Shown in pieces: positions 35,264-45,582 of a stretch of 64,000 nucleotides of DNA (positions are counted from its first letter, which is position 1; every line of letters starts with the position of its first letter). The translations under genes were made by a program, and so were the position numbers. Under the pieces are notes generated by a model, which saw nothing but the letters and a program-made list of their open reading frames with translations, was not told where the DNA came from and searched no databases. Origin of the DNA: Aerococcus sp. 1KP-2016 (GTDB taxonomy: Bacteria > Bacillota > Bacilli > Lactobacillales > Aerococcaceae); assembly GCF_002252085.1 (NCBI RefSeq), contig NZ_NEEY01000001.1, positions 1 to 64,000 of the forward strand. The letters are read 5' to 3'.

Positions 35264-35496
35264 CAATAGTAAATACGTATTTATTATTTGTGTTGTTACC
35301 GAGTCAGTTGTCTAACTAAAGTTAATTATTTAACTTCACGGGTTAAATAATATCATTTACCACACGTCCCCACTAGTATAAAAACCGCTTAAAATAAGGC
35401 TTTTCAGACAAATTTTAGTCGTTAAAATTACAGTAAGTTTAGACTAGTAGAGACTTCCTGCTACTTTTCTGCTACTTTTTTCTAAAAATAGGAATA

Positions 35497-35527
35497 AAAA
35501 AACGGGGTAACCAAAACTGGCTACCCC
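35497..35527 (-). terminator. Terminator after the endolysin gene
   Basis: GGGGTAGCC, a 6-nt loop and GGTTACCCC (35504-35527), then TTTTTTTA on the minus strand, 11 nt after the endolysin stop codon. Confidence 0.88.
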
Positions 35528-35537
35528 TTTAATTTGA

Positions 35538-36416
35538 TTATTTAATTGTGCCCCAAGCCTTGCCATACTTTCCATTCTTATATTCACGAATTGGAATGAA
35601 ACCTGATTTGCCATTGTTCCGCAAGTATTCCAGCCATACATAACCATTGCCAACATGAACGGTGTGATACGTTAGGTTTTCACCTTTGCGGTATCGTGCA
35701 ACAATATTTGCTTTAGTGGTCGGTGCATCTCGTGCGATGATTGTTTCATTCGGATAAAATACGCCTTTTTCAGCATACTTTTTGACGATACCTGTATTGG
35801 TGTTGGTTGATGTTTTTGAAGTCATTACGGTGGCTTTTTGTCCATCTAGCGAAGTGATTTTAGTTGTATCGCCTCCTGCAACCAAAACATCGTAATATTT
35901 TTTTACTTGCTCTTTAAACGATGACCACGAAACACCAACTGATTTGAAAAATGCGATTGGATCGGTGTGGTCTGTATCTTGCGGGTACATGCGACTAATG
36001 TCAGCATGACTATACACTTTGTCCAAAGGGATGCCATAATAAGCACACTGTACTGCTACCCAAAATGCTTCACGATCAATCGCTTGTAGTTTTTGTGCTT
36101 TTGTTAGTCGCTTATCTTCTGTAACCTCGATTTGCACCGCATATTTGTTAGCTGTACGACCAGCACCCCACGCTGGATAGTCGGTATTCGCAATTTCGAT
36201 AATCTTGTTATGTCCTGCCCATGCGTGTGTGAACGCACTATCTTGGTTTCTAGCCATGTATGCAATCTCGCTTTCCAAGCTAGCGTTCGGGTTGCCACTT
36301 GAATGGACTACTACCCACGTTGGTTTACCTGCTGCAAATCTTCCAGCTTTACCATTCGGTACTTTGTAATCTTGAATAATTTCATACTTGAATTTTGCTG
36401 ACTTTGGAATTGCCAT
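35538..36416 (-). CDS. Phage endolysin, N-acetylmuramoyl-L-alanine amidase
   Basis: 292 aa that cut peptidoglycan at lysis. An Amidase_2 domain fills about residues 10-160, with zinc ligands in VVHSSGNP, YSHADISR and DHTDP. The C-terminal part (about 210-292) has an SH3b-like wall-binding domain with YVWLEYLRNNGKSGFIPI. No signal peptide is seen, so release would need the holin. The start codon overlaps the holin stop (TAATG). Confidence 0.92.
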   Translation of the reverse strand: MAIPKSAKFKYEIIQDYKVPNGKAGRFAAGKPTWVVVHSSGNPNASLESEIAYMARNQDSAFTHAWAGHNKIIEIANTDYPAWGAGRTANKYAVQIEVTEDKRLTKAQKLQAIDREAFWVAVQCAYYGIPLDKVYSHADISRMYPQDTDHTDPIAFFKSVGVSWSSFKEQVKKYYDVLVAGGDTTKITSLDGQKATVMTSKTSTNTNTGIVKKYAEKGVFYPNETIIARDAPTTKANIVARYRKGENLTYHTVHVGNGYVWLEYLRNNGKSGFIPIREYKNGKYGKAWGTIK

Positions 36417-36657
36417 TAAACTTCCTCCTCTTTAATTTGGCTTGCACTCATATCGTAAATTCCGCTTGCACTCGCACCGTATACAAGCCCATTAAAAGCC
36501 TGTGCGAATAAATCGCCACCATAATACGCACCGTATGCTAACCCAGCTAATAACCCGATAAAACAGCTAAAAAAGGTACGTACTTATTAGGTACGTACCC
36601 TTTCAATAGTTGAGTAATAATCATGGTTAGCGGAATAATAAATAAATTAAACTCCAT
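36416..36657 (-). pseudogene. Phage holin, frame broken by one missing base
   Basis: The start ATG 36657 gives MEFNLFIIPLTMIITQLLKG, then YVPFLAVLSG and a premature stop. Adding one G on the coding strand at the GGG at 36553-36555 restores GLLAGLAYGAYYGGDLF and runs to the stop at 36416, giving 80 aa with two hydrophobic helices and a charged KEEEV tail. This is the expected size and layout of a small class II holin, in the right place between an XhlA-like gene and the endolysin. It was too interrupted to appear as one open frame. Confidence 0.8.
36569..36599 (-). terminator. Terminator-like perfect hairpin inside the holin gene
   Basis: GGTACGTAC, a 7-nt loop and GTACGTACC are perfect complements, followed on the minus strand by six T. 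It lies in the holin coding sequence, where the protein has YVP repeated. It could reduce holin/endolysin expression or be coincidental. Confidence 0.45.
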
Positions 36658-37040
36658 TATTTTTCTTCCTCCATTTTGATGAAGCCATTCTTAACTTCCA
36701 ACCGATAAATACGTTTATCGTGTTTGTCCATTTCCTCGTCTAATTCCCCGATTGCCTTAACATTGACATCAGCAATTTCATGTAGATCATCACTATCACG
36801 CCGTATGTCCTCGATAAGCTGTTTTAAGCTATCAAGTGTTTCAACTAGCGGCTTCTGGTTTTCTGATGTTTTCTGCAAAATACGCTCTTGAAATGCGTTC
36901 TGTTCTGCATTTTTTTCATCATCTTCTTTTTTTCGCCGTTTTTCCAATGGATTAAGTACAAAGTATTTAATAGCTGTGAAAATCGTGAGGATATAGCCTG
37001 CGTTTACTGCTATGCGTTCAATTACATATTGCCAATCCAT
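36657..37040 (-). CDS. XhlA-like membrane protein of the lysis module
   Basis: 127 aa with one N-terminal membrane helix (about residues 10-30) followed by a long charged coiled coil with heptads to the C-terminus. This is the profile of haemolysin XhlA-type holin-associated proteins. Its stop overlaps the holin ATG (TAATG). The exact role is inferred from position. Confidence 0.7.
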   Translation of the reverse strand: MDWQYVIERIAVNAGYILTIFTAIKYFVLNPLEKRRKKEDDEKNAEQNAFQERILQKTSENQKPLVETLDSLKQLIEDIRRDSDDLHEIADVNVKAIGELDEEMDKHDKRIYRLEVKNGFIKMEEEK

Positions 37041-37100
37041 TTACACGCTCCTTTCAAATAAAAATAAAAGCGCCCAACTTAATGAGCGCTAATTTGTTTA

Positions 37101-37412
37101 TTATCCAACTGATCCATTTAGTGACACGTTAACAGCATTGGCTACCGACTGTTTGATATATACGATGTCGCCTGATTCTAATACAATGTTAAAAGGTAAT
37201 ACCTCATTAGTTCCCGCTGCGACTTCATATTCAAAAAGAATATCCACACCATTTAAAGTCATTGTGATTTTAGATGGCTCTGTTGAAGTATTTGTGAAAG
37301 TTGCTGATGTCAACATGCCAGTTTGGTGTTGGAGTGTAAAAGCTTGTAATTTATCCGTTTGAGGTGTGTCAAAGTAAAAACGTTTTGCTGATTGGTTGTA
37401 AAATGTTGTCAT
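37101..37412 (-). CDS. Hypothetical phage structural protein
   Basis: 103 aa rich in beta-strand residues with no membrane segment or Cys. It lies between the tail-fibre gene and the lysis genes, a place often used for baseplate or fibre accessory proteins. I do not recognise a family. The gap 37413-37546 shows no gene. Confidence 0.6.
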   Translation of the reverse strand: MTTFYNQSAKRFYFDTPQTDKLQAFTLQHQTGMLTSATFTNTSTEPSKITMTLNGVDILFEYEVAAGTNEVLPFNIVLESGDIVYIKQSVANAVNVSLNGSVG

Positions 37413-37546
37413 TGTGTATTTCTCCTTTATTTAAAAACTTGAGTGACGTTGAAATTTAGTAGTAAATTATACGTTTTTTTGTTTTTATCACGCTCCTTTC
37501 GGAGGGAACGAGGTTAATTGAATAACACCACCCTTATTATGAAATA

Positions 37547-39517
37547 TTAAAGTACGCCAACCGGTAGATTTTTGGCTGTTATCTCAACCCATACTGAATT
37601 ATAAGGTGAACTGGCCGTTGAAGAACGTACACAACGCCAAACCTTAGTATTGCCGTCTATGACTGGTGTTGTTGAAATTGCAACATCACCGGGTATTCCT
37701 CGTAGATAAGGGCTAATGGTAGGATCTATTTTCGTATATATCAATCTGTTGCCGATAAAAGTTTGATAGTACGAACTCTCAGATGAATTAGCAATATTCT
37801 GTCCATATATTCTTGAATTTTCGTCTGTTAAAACTGTGTTTAAGTGTCGTATAATAGCACCGGCTGACTCAATCTCTAAATATTTAATTGATTTATTAAT
37901 TAAGATAGGATTGTCGATTACAATTTCATTACCCACATTATACTGATTGGAAATATGATAAAGTGCGGTGTTATAACAAGCATATCGGTTGTTTCTTGTA
38001 TGTAAATTTTTGATTTGCGAGTGTATGCCCAACGAAAGCGTATCATCAAAGTGGCAATTTTCAATTATTACTGTTGTAACCGCGCTATATCTTGTATAAA
38101 TACCAGTGGTAGGTACTTCTTTATAATTATCTCCTAAATAACCGAAGTGACAATCATCAAAAGTGGCAGTCCAAGACTTTCCAACAACACCTTTTGGGTC
38201 GTCCATCATGTAACTGTATATGTATAATGCCCTATCTTCTAAATTGCTGTTTTCTCTTGGCCTAGCTAAAAATTGGCAGTTCTTAAATTTAGCAGCACCA
38301 CTTAGTAATAATCTATTATTGTTTGTTGTACTATTTTTTGAAACGAATCTGGAATTCGTAACGTTTAAAATACTGTTAAAACCAACACCTAAGTAACTAG
38401 TACCTCTATCTTTTGAAAGGATAACATTGTTAATATTACCATAACTGTCATTGGGTATTTCAAAATCAAAATCGGTGTCAATCGTTATATTGTTAAAATT
38501 CAATTCAACAGCGCGTGTACCACCGTATCCATTAGCGTCGACTTCAACATCAATGCCGTCAGGTAAAAGATTAGAAGATGATGAGAAATTATTTACATTA
38601 ACTCTAGTATAACCACCAGTGATAACTAAACCACCTCTAAAACAATCATAAGACGAGCAATTATTTATTTGAGCGTCGACGTTCGTCCATAGGTGTATTC
38701 CATCACTCACATTATCAACAAAGTGGCAGTTATCTAATCTAATTTTAACTCTACCCTTTTTAGCAGTGTCTGCCCACGCTATTAGTAAACTAGCTTGTTC
38801 TTGCGCAAAAGATGGTGTGTCCCACATATCCCAACAACTTCCATCGAAAGTCAAATCACTGATATGTGTCATATCACTATCTACATCACCAGAATAGTCT
38901 TTCACTTCCGCAAGCCGCGTCCATTTCATTTCCCCAGTTGTCATGTTGTAAGGTGGTGCTGATAGATTAGGTTTTTTGAGGGTAGCGCCATTACCAATTA
39001 AAGTTAAACCAGTAGGAATATTAAGCATTCTGACATAATAAACACCACCATTTAATACTAATGGTTTTTTTACCGAATGAGCATAGTTCATAGCCCTTTG
39101 AAATCTTTCACTATCATCAATATCTGTTGGTCTTTTTTTGAACAATCCCATGTGGATTACATTTTGTTCAAATTTATTTAATCTATCATTCAAAGTGGCT
39201 TCACCGTTTCTAGCTGCTATGATTTCTGGCGCACTAACGACATCCTTATCCGTCATTTCTTGCTGAACCGAATTAAATTGAGCTTCAACGGTATCTTGTC
39301 GTCCTTTGGTTTCGTTTGAGATATCAACCGCTTCGTTAGCAATCAAACCTGCTATTTCTGCATTTCTAGCCTGTGCTTCACGAACTTCTTGACCATAAGT
39401 TTTAGTACGAACATCATCAGCGTGTTTACGGATAAGCGCTGGTACTTTCGATTGGTCATACTCAATTGGTCCTAAACCACTTGTATCCCTATCTCTATTT
39501 ATATTGTTCCGATCCAA
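37547..39517 (-). CDS. Phage tail fibre/spike protein with pectate-lyase-like beta-helix
   Basis: 656 aa. The N-terminal about 110 residues are helical and may attach to the tail tip. From about residue 125 a pectate-lyase-3-type beta-helix starts (DDSERFQRAMNYAH, LNGGVYYV, LTLIGNGATLKKP), with many short N-rich strand repeats to about 560, and a beta-rich end. Such proteins recognise or degrade surface glycans. The start is TTG 39517 with AAAGGAG about 10 nt upstream. Receptor specificity cannot be read from the sequence. Confidence 0.8.
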   Translation of the reverse strand: MDRNNINRDRDTSGLGPIEYDQSKVPALIRKHADDVRTKTYGQEVREAQARNAEIAGLIANEAVDISNETKGRQDTVEAQFNSVQQEMTDKDVVSAPEIIAARNGEATLNDRLNKFEQNVIHMGLFKKRPTDIDDSERFQRAMNYAHSVKKPLVLNGGVYYVRMLNIPTGLTLIGNGATLKKPNLSAPPYNMTTGEMKWTRLAEVKDYSGDVDSDMTHISDLTFDGSCWDMWDTPSFAQEQASLLIAWADTAKKGRVKIRLDNCHFVDNVSDGIHLWTNVDAQINNCSSYDCFRGGLVITGGYTRVNVNNFSSSSNLLPDGIDVEVDANGYGGTRAVELNFNNITIDTDFDFEIPNDSYGNINNVILSKDRGTSYLGVGFNSILNVTNSRFVSKNSTTNNNRLLLSGAAKFKNCQFLARPRENSNLEDRALYIYSYMMDDPKGVVGKSWTATFDDCHFGYLGDNYKEVPTTGIYTRYSAVTTVIIENCHFDDTLSLGIHSQIKNLHTRNNRYACYNTALYHISNQYNVGNEIVIDNPILINKSIKYLEIESAGAIIRHLNTVLTDENSRIYGQNIANSSESSYYQTFIGNRLIYTKIDPTISPYLRGIPGDVAISTTPVIDGNTKVWRCVRSSTASSPYNSVWVEITAKNLPVGVL

Positions 39518-39592
39518 ATGATATCGACTCCTTTTTTTGTATTAAAAAAGACACCCATGTAGTATTAGGTGTCCAATAGGTCATTTATTTTT

Positions 39593-39808
39593 TTACCCTT
39601 GCATGAAATCAGCATATATAATTCCATTCTGAATGTTTTCTAAATCTATCTCTATCGCTCTCCATACTTGTTTAGTGGTTTCTCCATCCAGATTATTCAA
39701 AGTCGTGGCAATGTCTTCCGCTTCTTCCTTGGTATCAGCTTTTACGATTGCACAACAGTACATGTCATAACCGCTATTTTCTCTGTTTGGAATAACTTTC
39801 CATAACAT
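39593..39808 (-). CDS. Hypothetical small phage protein
   Basis: 71 aa, soluble, with an alpha/beta pattern (DMYCCAIVKADTKEEAEDIATTL). It lies between the tail-lysin and the fibre genes. The ribosome site AAAGGAG precedes the ATG. No family is recognised. Confidence 0.6.
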   Translation of the reverse strand: MLWKVIPNRENSGYDMYCCAIVKADTKEEAEDIATTLNNLDGETTKQVWRAIEIDLENIQNGIIYADFMQG

Positions 39809-39829
39809 ATAATCAACTCCTTTATTATA

Positions 39830-41689
39830 TTAAACCGGTCTTGGTAGACTTGTTGTGTTGTCTCCTGTAATACCTAAATAAGCTTGTGGGTTAATAGTGT
39901 TACCACCACTGTGGAACACACCGTCAGGGCTTAACTCGTAATGCAAGTGAATTGCATAATCTCCACCAGTATTACCCATAGTACCTATTCGTTGACCAGC
40001 CTTAACGGTTTGACCAACACTTACAGATATGCTAGCCAAATGCATGTAATTAGACCAATAATCATCCGCTGTGTGTTCAATGTATATGGCGTTACCGATA
40101 CCGCCAGACATAAATTCTGACTTACGTACAATACCATCAGTAGTAGCGTATATGCCATAGCCAGCGTTACCATTAGAACCAATATCCCAACCGCTATGTA
40201 AACTACCCCACCGTGGACCATATGACATGTCTGGCTGTGTAGCTCTAGTCCAGAAGTTGATTCCGGGTAGATTGTAATCAACTGGGAACACACGATTGTT
40301 AGCATATCCGCTGCTATCTGTTCCGCCACCTCCGCCACCGCCACTAGGTGGTGTTTGGTTAGCGACTAGGTCATTTACGACACCTACCAATTCGTTGTAT
40401 CGCTCAATAAAACCATCTCGCCATTCGACAATCGCATCAATACGTTCTTTGTTGGTATTGATGTTGTTGGCATTTATCACAATGTTATCCTTGTTCGTTT
40501 TAATAGACTTATCTTGTCTATCTTGATAGATTTCAATGTCATCGAATTTACGTTCGTTTTGTCTATGCCGATAATCAGCAAGTCTTGCTCTGTCGTTTTG
40601 AAACTCGCTTAAATCTGTATACTTATCGCCAATTGTAACGTTTGATAACTGTGGCTCGTTAATATCAATGTTGATTTTAACCACACGCAATATTTCATTT
40701 TTGATTTGTAAAATGTCATCAGTCAAGACATAGCCATTACCAAGTTTAAAACCCTCAATGTCTAGCCCATTTAAGGATAAGTCCAATGCACTTACTGTGT
40801 ACTGGTCTTTACTAAATTTCTGATTATCTAAATCTTCTTGTGCTAGTCTTTTCAGTTCTGCTGGGTCATCTACGTCATCATAGACTAACCATTTCATTAA
40901 ACTACCAAAAGTGGTACGTCCTGAATCGTAAAGATACTCACTACCATTGTTCACTTCTTTTATTGTCAAACGGTTTAAAGTGTCGCCAATCTTAGCACCC
41001 AAAGGAACGTAAATTGTGCCGTAATCGCTAAAATCACTCGATTTCTCGTCTTTAAGCAAATTGTGTCCAGTATGAATTGGTGTAGCTGATATATGCCCGA
41101 TATTATCTAACCAATCAAGGTATAAGTTTTCACCTTCACGTCTTAACTGCAATTCACCGCCATTATCACCAATCAAACGATTGACGATAATTTCAAAAGC
41201 GGAGTCTTCAGGAAACCACTCGAATGTTAGTTGGCGGTTAATTTGGCTGTAAGTTAAATTACCAGCTTGAATGACCTTTTCTTCGTCTGATTGAATCAAA
41301 CGGTTGTAAACATCCAAGAAATATAAAAGGTGTTCTTTTAATGTTTTCTTCGCTCGCCCATTACCGATACCCACATCATGAAAGAAACCAAGTAGACCTT
41401 CGCACACAAACTCAAAGTAAGGCGCGCCGTTTTGGTCAGTACCTTTTGAAATATTAAAAATCCGACCCTCGAAGTCGTATTCTTGTGTTTTGGTATTGTA
41501 TACCCTTATGTAGTCCTTGATTGGCATGATTTGTTCTGCCACACCTTGGTCATACATTTTAAAGGTGAAATTATCCACTTTGTTTATTTCTTTTGCAATT
41601 GTACCTTCGATTTTAAGTCCATCAGTGTAAGGGTCGTGTAGAACTATACCTTTATCTTGAAAACTTGTATGCCAAGTGCCTCGATACAT
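39830..41689 (-). CDS. Phage tail-associated lysin (Tal) with M23 peptidase domain
   Basis: 619 aa. The N-terminal 370 residues match the Prophage_tail/Tal tip protein layout (INKVDNFTFKMYDQ, IRVYNTKTQEYDFEGRI). A helical linker and a Gly-rich stretch (SGGGGGGGTD) follow. The C-terminal domain is an M23 metallopeptidase: HSGWDIG supplies the HxxxD motif and HLHYEL the HxH motif. It forms the tail tip and probably opens cell-wall peptides at infection. It abuts the Dit gene. Confidence 0.88.
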   Translation of the reverse strand: MYRGTWHTSFQDKGIVLHDPYTDGLKIEGTIAKEINKVDNFTFKMYDQGVAEQIMPIKDYIRVYNTKTQEYDFEGRIFNISKGTDQNGAPYFEFVCEGLLGFFHDVGIGNGRAKKTLKEHLLYFLDVYNRLIQSDEEKVIQAGNLTYSQINRQLTFEWFPEDSAFEIIVNRLIGDNGGELQLRREGENLYLDWLDNIGHISATPIHTGHNLLKDEKSSDFSDYGTIYVPLGAKIGDTLNRLTIKEVNNGSEYLYDSGRTTFGSLMKWLVYDDVDDPAELKRLAQEDLDNQKFSKDQYTVSALDLSLNGLDIEGFKLGNGYVLTDDILQIKNEILRVVKINIDINEPQLSNVTIGDKYTDLSEFQNDRARLADYRHRQNERKFDDIEIYQDRQDKSIKTNKDNIVINANNINTNKERIDAIVEWRDGFIERYNELVGVVNDLVANQTPPSGGGGGGGTDSSGYANNRVFPVDYNLPGINFWTRATQPDMSYGPRWGSLHSGWDIGSNGNAGYGIYATTDGIVRKSEFMSGGIGNAIYIEHTADDYWSNYMHLASISVSVGQTVKAGQRIGTMGNTGGDYAIHLHYELSPDGVFHSGGNTINPQAYLGITGDNTTSLPRPV

Positions 41690-42658
41690 CTACAACAACT
41701 CCTTCCTAAACTTGAAATCTACCTTGTAAGTACCATTTTGACCGTATAACCGAATCTTGTTTTCACCAGGATGCAATTTGAAACTAGATGAATTGGTCGG
41801 TTGGTTTAAAATGTTAAAATACTTGCCGTTATTATCGACTGCGGTCAACGCCTTACCAGTTTGAATAACTACTTCTGGTGCGACTGCATTCGTTCCAGCG
41901 TTGACAATTGTTAAATCATAATAACTGTTGTGCGCTTCAACAATATCTTGTTCTAATACCCAGTTGTTGATGCCCACAAGTTTGTACTCCCTAAGTGATG
42001 CCGATTTCTTTTCGATATTTCTAACTTGTGATACTTGATAAGTCTGACCCATTAAAATTGGCGAAATGTCAGCACCGCTCGAGAAATCAGTCGCCCAATC
42101 ACCAATATGCACCCATTTACCAACTGCAACTGGTTTGAAGCTATTCCATGAGATTTTGAACTCGTGGGTTGTGTTTTGAGATACGTCAAAGTCAAAGTTG
42201 AATGTATCCCAAATATCATTGCCTTCAAATTCGTTCCCAATCTTAAATGGATAAGCAATGAATGAAATTGTTAATTCGCCATTTGCACCAATTTGCTTAA
42301 AGCTGGTGCCATTGACTACTTCTGCTAGAAAGTGGAATGTAGGGAATACATCATCTACTAGCCACGTTTGACCGACACCTTGCATCAGCCAGTTAGTCAG
42401 TCGCATTTCATAAATGTTTACTGTGTTCGGATCGTTAAAATTGATGTCAGCCACATTCAAAACGTATTTGATTACTCTTTGCCCATGCGTTTGGAAACCG
42501 TATAAAGCACTAAAATCAATTACATTGTTTGAGTGTGGAACTGTGTAAGTGATTTTCTTTTTATCTGGATAACCAATCTCTCGACTTTTAAGCGTGAAAC
42601 CCCAGTCATAAAAGGTGTGCTTGCCGTTAAAGCTAAACCCTGAATCATATCTAACCAT
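41690..42658 (-). CDS. Distal tail protein (Dit)
   Basis: 322 aa of the Sipho_tail family: an N-terminal SFNGKHTFYDWGFTLKSR and internal KKITYTVPHSNNVIDFS and NVYEMRLTNWLMQG. Dit rings connect the tail tube to the tip. The start overlaps the tape-measure stop by 1 nt. The C-terminal part has a beta-sandwich look. Order TMP-Dit-Tal is classical for siphoviruses of Firmicutes. Confidence 0.85.
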   Translation of the reverse strand: MVRYDSGFSFNGKHTFYDWGFTLKSREIGYPDKKKITYTVPHSNNVIDFSALYGFQTHGQRVIKYVLNVADINFNDPNTVNIYEMRLTNWLMQGVGQTWLVDDVFPTFHFLAEVVNGTSFKQIGANGELTISFIAYPFKIGNEFEGNDIWDTFNFDFDVSQNTTHEFKISWNSFKPVAVGKWVHIGDWATDFSSGADISPILMGQTYQVSQVRNIEKKSASLREYKLVGINNWVLEQDIVEAHNSYYDLTIVNAGTNAVAPEVVIQTGKALTAVDNNGKYFNILNQPTNSSSFKLHPGENKIRLYGQNGTYKVDFKFRKELL

Positions 42659-44928
42659 TAAAGCGCAAGCCCCCTCGCTCTATATCTTTGCCATTGACCA
42701 CCAAGCTCTTGATGGTGACCTTCTGTTGTCTGTGCCACTACTTTTCCGTCCATTTCCAAAATAGAATTCACATAAATGGCATTCTCACTTAGACCGCTAT
42801 CTAAAGCGGCATTTGAGTTAATATCCCATGTTCCGCTTGGTGTGTTTAAGTTCATTCCATTCACACCAGCTACTTCATTTTGAATTTCGCCAGCTACACC
42901 AGAGATGTTAGATTTAACAGTTTCGAAGTTGTCCATTAAGCTATCGTTAAAACCTTGCATGATAGCTTTACCTGCTGGAATCAATAGCTTACGGTCATAA
43001 CTGATTGGCCCTTTATGTTCTTTTATCCAGTCTGCCATACCACTTACGAAGTTTTTAACACCTTCCCACGCACGTTTTAAACCACCTAGAAAACTATTCA
43101 TGATGGCATTACCAGCATCAGCAAGGCTTAAATTTTTAAGTGAATTGAATACATCTTTAATTGAGTTGATAATGCTAGAAATTGACGCTTTAGCATTTCT
43201 AATTGAACTAACAATGGTACTCCAAGCCGATTTCAAGGTGTTCATCAGTGTGTTACCCACACTACCTAAACCGCTGAAACCACCTTTAAGAATGTTTATA
43301 GCGCCTGTAATAATATTTCTAGCTGTTGAGATCACATTTTGAATGTTCGTCCATGCGCTTGTCATCATGCCTTTTAAACCATTGGCTGAACTACCAAAGT
43401 TTGCGAATAGACCAATTGCGACCCCTACCCATTCAGCGATAAATTGCAAAACAGGAGATACAAATTTCAATGCTTGCACCAAGAAATCAATCACTGGCGT
43501 TAGCCACTCGATTGCAACTGCTAGCATGTCAAATAGACCAGTAACAGCCATCAATGCACCTTTAAGCACACCACTTAGGAATGCACCTAGAATCTGCAAT
43601 ACAGGCATCAACGCTTCAGCTAGTAATGATAATATTGGTTGTAATACGTTCCATAGATTTACGAAACTATCTACGAACATTGAAATAGCTGGTCCAGCCA
43701 CGCTCATAAATGTTTCAAAGCCAGCTTGTAATGCTGGTAGGATAGCTTCAACAAATGTTGCTAAACCGCTAAAGTCCAATTGTGTGAAAGCATTTGCCAC
43801 CATGTCAATAAGTGGTGTAATGGTTTCCCCAATACTTCCAATTAGCGCTGGTAGTTGACCAAATACCGTTTGTGTAGCTTCAGTTAATGGCGCAATGGCT
43901 GTTGTAAATTTCTCAACAATGCCACCAACACCGCCCTCGATGCCGATACCTAACATATTCATTAGGTCAGTACCACCTTGCATTAAAGCTGGTTCTAGTG
44001 CATCTAGTGCAGTTGTAAATAGTACAGGTAAATTAGATAAGATTTCCCACACCATTGGTGCTAGGTTGTCGACTAAGAAAGTCTTACCTGTATCAATAAG
44101 AGCTTTGATTGATGGAATTAAATCTTCGCCACCCAAAGCTAGATTCCCTAATACGTTTTGTGCTGCGGACTTCATCGCTGCGAAGGACCCAGCCACGGTT
44201 TTGCTAGCTTCTTCCGCTGTTGTTCCTGTAATTCCCATTTCTTCCTGAGTAGCATGGATTGCTTCTATTAGTTGATCGAAAGGAATGTCTTTTACATTTT
44301 CTGCGGTTGCTTCAAACGCACCACCTAGAACACCAGAATCATTGACCAATCGCGCCATTTCACTAGCGGTACCGCCGTAACCAAGTGATAAGTTGTCCAA
44401 CATCGTATAATTATCACGACTAAACCCACGATAAGCGTCTTGTATCATGGAAATATCAGTACCCATCTTGTTCGCGTTGTCACTCATGTCAACAATAGCC
44501 TTATCAGCGTATTCGGCAGCCTTTGCAGTATCTCCGCCTAAACCTTGTAACAATGTAGCACTAAAGCTAGTGGCTTGTTCCATATATTGGTTAGCCGACA
44601 CACCCGCCGTTTCGTATGCCTTTCTGGCATTCTTAATAACAACGTCCGCATTCTCTTTAAATAATGTTTCGATACCGCCAAGCGATTGTTCTAACTTAGC
44701 GCCTTCAGCCACACCACCAGCGATTGCACCAGCTATTGCTGAGCCGATTGCAGCACCACCAGCCACTGCGACTGTTTTCAAACTGCCCATAAGTGAACTA
44801 CCTAGCGAATTACCTAGCGATTTACCACTAGATTTCACTTCTCCGCCCATGGCCTGCTCGATCATACCTTTAATGCCTTTTGCGGACGGTACTATCTGCA
44901 CATACGCTTTACCTAATTCTGTTGCCAT
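42658..44928 (-). CDS. Tail tape measure protein
   Basis: 756 aa, starting [20 protein letters not shown], typical of TMPs. The N-terminal third has long amphipathic helices and an [16 protein letters not shown] signature; the middle has hydrophobic segments (about 320-520), and a C-terminal region carries [19 protein letters not shown]. It sets tail length. It is longer in this frame than any neighbour and follows the tail chaperone, as expected. Confidence 0.93.
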   Translation of the reverse strand: MATELGKAYVQIVPSAKGIKGMIEQAMGGEVKSSGKSLGNSLGSSLMGSLKTVAVAGGAAIGSAIAGAIAGGVAEGAKLEQSLGGIETLFKENADVVIKNARKAYETAGVSANQYMEQATSFSATLLQGLGGDTAKAAEYADKAIVDMSDNANKMGTDISMIQDAYRGFSRDNYTMLDNLSLGYGGTASEMARLVNDSGVLGGAFEATAENVKDIPFDQLIEAIHATQEEMGITGTTAEEASKTVAGSFAAMKSAAQNVLGNLALGGEDLIPSIKALIDTGKTFLVDNLAPMVWEILSNLPVLFTTALDALEPALMQGGTDLMNMLGIGIEGGVGGIVEKFTTAIAPLTEATQTVFGQLPALIGSIGETITPLIDMVANAFTQLDFSGLATFVEAILPALQAGFETFMSVAGPAISMFVDSFVNLWNVLQPILSLLAEALMPVLQILGAFLSGVLKGALMAVTGLFDMLAVAIEWLTPVIDFLVQALKFVSPVLQFIAEWVGVAIGLFANFGSSANGLKGMMTSAWTNIQNVISTARNIITGAINILKGGFSGLGSVGNTLMNTLKSAWSTIVSSIRNAKASISSIINSIKDVFNSLKNLSLADAGNAIMNSFLGGLKRAWEGVKNFVSGMADWIKEHKGPISYDRKLLIPAGKAIMQGFNDSLMDNFETVKSNISGVAGEIQNEVAGVNGMNLNTPSGTWDINSNAALDSGLSENAIYVNSILEMDGKVVAQTTEGHHQELGGQWQRYRARGLAL

Positions 44929-44930
44929 AT

Positions 44931-45323
44931 TTAACCTCCTTCCTGAATTCTTAACGCAATTTCCTTGCGCCTGTTTTCAAAGTCCTCAACAGTCGTGAAC
45001 GAATCTTCTTCTGTAACCTTTTGACCAGCAGTCACTAACTTGTACATACTTTGTGGTTTATTTTGGTTTTTCTGTCCGTCTTTGGTTTTAGACCAAACGA
45101 TAAAGTTTAGATTATCCAAGATACCGACTTTAACCAGCAATTCATCAATGCTAGAAATACCATTTATCCCACGCTTTACCCTAGATTCAACAGGTAGCCC
45201 TGCTGTTAAGGTAGAAACGTGGGATAGTGGGTATTGCATATAGTTATGTACGTTGTAAAACTGTGCTAAGTCACAAATTAAATCGAATTCCCATTCCTTT
45301 AATACGCCTGCGAGGAATATTAG
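44931..45323 (-). CDS. Tail assembly chaperone, T part reached by -1 frameshift
   Basis: Continuing from the slip site A AAA AAC (45323-45329) in the -1 frame gives [21 protein letters not shown] and so on without a stop to 44931. The fused GT product would be about 216 aa. An ATG at 45239 inside this frame is not needed as a start. The two-product design (G and GT) in front of the tape-measure gene is general among long-tailed phages. Confidence 0.8.
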   Translation of the reverse strand, partial: LIFLAGVLKEWEFDLICDLAQFYNVHNYMQYPLSHVSTLTAGLPVESRVKRGINGISSIDELLVKVGILDNLNFIVWSKTKDGQKNQNKPQSMYKLVTAGQKVTEEDSFTTVEDFENRRKEIALRIQEGG

Positions 45324-45580
45324 TTTTTTAATTCTTGAGAGGCTTTAAAGATATCGGCAATTTCTTTAGACATTTCTTCCGTTGATACGAAACCATCTTC
45401 ATCGCGAACATGGTCTTTTAACTTTTCAGCAGCTTCATCACCGATCAACATTTTTGTTACTTTCGTAATTAAAAGTGGGTTTTCGTCAACGTCATTCAAT
45501 ATTTCTAACAATTCATAATTTTTTAAGGCTCTTTCGTCAATTTCAAACTCAAAGCCAGTTGTTGTTTTCCCTTTAATCAT
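45320..45580 (-). CDS. Tail assembly chaperone G
   Basis: 86 aa, a short acidic helical protein starting MIKGKTTTGFEFEIDE, between the major tail protein and tape measure. The last sense codons read tta aaa aac, which contain the canonical slip sequence A-AAA-AAC directly before the TAA stop at 45320-45322. Most ribosomes would give G; a fraction gives GT. It binds the tape measure during tail assembly. Confidence 0.85.
   Translation of the reverse strand: MIKGKTTTGFEFEIDERALKNYELLEILNDVDENPLLITKVTKMLIGDEAAEKLKDHVRDEDGFVSTEEMSKEIADIFKASQELKN
45323..45329 (-). promoter_or_regulatory. Programmed -1 ribosomal frameshift site
   Basis: The heptamer AAAAAAC is in the zero frame as xxA AAA AAC, immediately before the stop of the G gene. 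The frame reached by stepping back one base is open for 130 codons, and position arithmetic confirms it is the -1 frame. Confidence 0.82.
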
Positions 45581-45582
45581 AA

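Noticed and set aside
35264-35500. Prophage attachment site
   Set aside because: No matching repeat is seen in the window because the other end lies outside, so no core can be proposed.
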